A DNA stretch of 64,000 bases from Boseongicola aestuarii (lineage in GTDB: Bacteria > Pseudomonadota > Alphaproteobacteria > Rhodobacterales > Rhodobacteraceae). This document shows positions 62,038 to 64,000 of this stretch, piece after piece; positions within the stretch are counted from its first letter, which is position 1; every line of letters begins with the position of its first letter. The stretch spans positions 1 to 64,000 of the forward strand of contig NZ_FXXQ01000007.1 of the NCBI RefSeq assembly GCF_900184815.1, read 5' to 3'. A model generated the notes under the pieces. The model saw only the letters and a program-made list of their open reading frames with translations. It was not told where the DNA came from and ran no database searches. The position numbers were made by a program, and so were the translations under genes.

Positions 62038-64000
62038 TCAGGCGGCGTCCAGAAGATCCGTCTCGGGATCCACGTCGTCATCGTCTTGTGGCACATCGTC
62101 CTCCATCAAACCGCGCGGCGGCAGGAAGTCGGTAAGCAGGATTTCGATTTCCTCCAATTCCTCCGTGTAGGATTCCGACGGTCGGGAACCTGACCCGCCC
62201 AGTCCGAAGATCGACAGCAGTATATCGAAAAGCTTGGACAGAATTGCGCCGACGCCATCGTCTGCGGGTGCGGCGACCGGGGTCTCCTCGGGCGCTTCTT
62301 CTTCCTCGTCGACGGGTGCGTCGTCCTCTTCGTTCTCGTCGTCCCGCTCGGTGTCAGCCGCCTTGGCATAGACCGGATCGAGCGCCGAAAGGTTGCCACC
62401 GTTTTCGGCAAGGAAGGTGATCTCAACTTCTTCAAGGGCGCGGTCCAGAAGAAGGACATTGCCGATCTCACCGGCGAATTCCCAGTCAAGGTTGTCGTTG
62501 TCGCCCATCCGAGTGCGGGTCGAGGCCCCTAGAACAAGGTCTTCGGAATTGCCCGACATGCCTTCCGGAAAGCCGGTGTCCGCATCGAGCAGTTCGCCGT
62601 TCAGATAAAGCCCGATCTCGTCGGCCTCGAAGGTGAAGGCGACGTGGTTTTCTTCGCCCGCCGCGATCTTGGTGCCGCTGTCGTAGAGGTATTTTTCGCC
62701 TTCCTCGCCCTGAAACCGCACCTTCAGCACGCCGCTTGCAGTGATGTAGGCTTTCATGTGGCCGCCGTCGCCAAAGCCTGAATGATCCTTGGACAAAAGC
62801 GCCTGATTTTCGCCGTTGCCGGGATCGTCAGCCGTGAAGGTGAAAGACCATGTACCCTCGCCAGTTGCCTGTGCATCGGTGTGCGGGATCTCGATGGGAC
62901 CGTTTTCGGCGTCGAGGTCGCCCCCCTCGTGAGCAAGCAGAACGTTCGGTGCCTCAAGCCCGTCAGGGATTGCGCTGTCGAGATCCAATGCGCCGCTGTT
63001 GTACCAGTCGTTCGAAGAATACTCCCAAGGACTGTTGCCGACCGGATCCCCTTCGACATCTCGGGTGTCATATCCGTGGTGCAGGTCTTCCCCACCCAGA
63101 TCGATCTTTTTTGTGTCGCCTGTCGGGGCAAGCGCTTCATGCAACTCGTCCACTGTTTCTACCATGCCATAGGCCACCTTGGCGTTGGTTTCGATGTCGC
63201 CTTCTTCGACCCGGTCGCCGTGCACCACGATATAGCCGAGATAATCCTCGTCATGCGCGCCGCCGCCCGCACCCTGTTGCGAGTAAAGCGTGATCAGCGA
63301 CACCGCGTCGTCGGCCACACCGTCGCCATCTGTGTCGATGGTCTTGTAGTCGACCTTTATCTGCGTGGTGTGGCCCTTGATCGAGATCTTGTCCTCGTCG
63401 GCGTTGTAGTCGCCGATCACGTCGATCCCGATACCGTCGACCCAATGGTCATGGATATAGGTGTTTTCGCCTGCGACACCCATCCAGTCGATGGTGCGGT
63501 CGTCGTTGACGTGCTCGAGTATGATGTCCTTCTTACCATTGATGTAGGTTTCGAACTGGAAGGTATCGCGCCCTTCCCCGCCGATCAGAACGTCGTCGGC
63601 CTCGATCTCTTGGTCGATCCAATCAACGAGTTTCAGATATTCGTAGTCGATGGAATTTCCATCGGGGCGTGAGGGATCGTCCAGCACCAGTTGACCGGCA
63701 CGTTGTTCACCCGCGTCGCCGCCTGAAATCAGCACATCGTCGCCGCTGCCGCCTTCGAGAAGGTCGTTGCCGCGACCACCGTTCAGAGTGTCGTTGCCGG
63801 AGCCGCCGATCACGTGATCATCGCCGTATCCGCCCTGAATATTGTCGTTGCCGCTGCCACCGTCGAGCGTGTCGTCACCGGCCCCGCCATCGATGGTGTC
63901 GTTGCCGCCCATGCCAGAGATGACATCATTTCCAGCAAGCATCGGAGCCGGGCCCGATGAACTGGTGAGGGCTGCGCCCGGGCCGTTCTCAAAGAGGTCG
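62038..64000 (-). CDS. RTX Ca-binding / LamG secreted protein (C-terminal part)
   Basis: The frame runs off the right edge, so only the last ~654 residues are seen. They begin with RTX nonapeptides ([18 protein letters not shown] and following units, about 63930-63720). A second Ca-type region follows ([33 protein letters not shown]), then a LamG/concanavalin domain at about 62980-62440 ([40 protein letters not shown]). An acidic Glu/Asp-rich linker and a hydrophobic patch ([19 protein letters not shown]) close it with an acidic tail. Such proteins leave by type I secretion and bind calcium and glycans outside the cell. No secretion gene is in the window. Confidence 0.85.
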   Translation of the reverse strand, partial: DLFENGPGAALTSSSGPAPMLAGNDVISGMGGNDTIDGGAGDDTLDGGSGNDNIQGGYGDDHVIGGSGNDTLNGGRGNDLLEGGSGDDVLISGGDAGEQRAGQLVLDDPSRPDGNSIDYEYLKLVDWIDQEIEADDVLIGGEGRDTFQFETYINGKKDIILEHVNDDRTIDWMGVAGENTYIHDHWVDGIGIDVIGDYNADEDKISIKGHTTQIKVDYKTIDTDGDGVADDAVSLITLYSQQGAGGGAHDEDYLGYIVVHGDRVEEGDIETNAKVAYGMVETVDELHEALAPTGDTKKIDLGGEDLHHGYDTRDVEGDPVGNSPWEYSSNDWYNSGALDLDSAIPDGLEAPNVLLAHEGGDLDAENGPIEIPHTDAQATGEGTWSFTFTADDPGNGENQALLSKDHSGFGDGGHMKAYITASGVLKVRFQGEEGEKYLYDSGTKIAAGEENHVAFTFEADEIGLYLNGELLDADTGFPEGMSGNSEDLVLGASTRTRMGDNDNLDWEFAGEIGNVLLLDRALEEVEITFLAENGGNLSALDPVYAKAADTERDDENEEDDAPVDEEEEAPEETPVAAPADDGVGAILSKLFDILLSIFGLGGSGSRPSESYTEELEEIEILLTDFLPPRGLMEDDVPQDDDDVDPETDLLDAA

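Noticed and set aside
62782-63672. A 296-codon frame antisense to the RTX/LamG gene
   Set aside because: It is a mirror of the acidic repeat-rich coding strand (Val/Asp/Ile-rich) and has no ribosome site.

Overview
The window reads as chromosomal DNA of a Rhodobacterales (Roseobacter-group) alphaproteobacterium. The grounds are GC-rich core genes, a class I lysyl-tRNA synthetase, a 441-residue GluRS, the accessory complex I NDUFS4-type subunit, a glycine riboswitch in front of gcvTHP, a Leu-codon leader in front of leuA, and many small families I recognise from that order. This is inferred from gene content; no ribosomal RNA is present to confirm it.

Bases 1-13.5 kb are an accessory region. 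It begins inside a RepA-like AAA ATPase. It continues with unrelated, mostly single genes in mixed orientation: an HxlR regulator, a DUF1127 protein, a GNAT, an SGNH-like protein, an ankyrin-cytochrome c fusion, two SnoaL-like proteins, two methyltransferases and a CadC/TolB/TPR regulator. Nearly every gap between them carries a copy of a 50-70 bp hairpin repeat; I find 14 copies. The region ends with a two-gene module of unknown function under a LexA-type GAAC-N7-GAAC site, followed by tRNA-Arg(TCT), whose 3' end faces the accessory side. I see no clear copy of the hairpin in the 50 kb to the right of the tRNA.

Bases 13.7-26.1 kb are housekeeping and scattered small genes: a TetR regulator, the NDUFS4-like subunit, uvrB, a cluster of small enzymes (VOC, RidA, HugZ-like), a broken gene, lysS, a TerB-like protein, dacB, nadD and RidA.

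Bases 26.3-34.7 kb are a tightly coupled nine-gene operon. It holds an NMT1/THI5-like ABC importer (three genes), a cytosine-deaminase-like amidohydrolase, an FAD-linked oxidase, two flavodoxin-fold reductases, an IPNS-like Fe(II)/2-oxoglutarate oxygenase and a creatininase-family hydrolase. It looks like uptake and breakdown of a small cyclic N-heterocycle or amide; the substrate is unknown.

Bases 35.0-49.7 kb hold the riboswitch-controlled glycine cleavage operon gcvTHP, then MATE, gltX, a small zincin, a PfkB kinase, nadE, a 19-unit MORN protein, an FeS photolyase and its SDR partner. Two copies of an 11-bp helically phased tandem repeat (31.7 and 44.2 kb) lie in inverse orientation.

Bases 49.8-56.3 kb are a CocE-type hydrolase, two Opp/Dpp-type permeases, a double ATPase and a DXD glycosyltransferase, with no substrate-binding protein in the window. 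leuA follows with its leader peptide and hairpin. The right end holds an OmpA-like lipoprotein, a solitary Anbu proteasome-type peptidase, an alpha/beta hydrolase whose only sensible start is CTG, an SCP-2 protein, a TPR protein and the C-terminal part of an RTX/LamG secreted protein that runs off the window.
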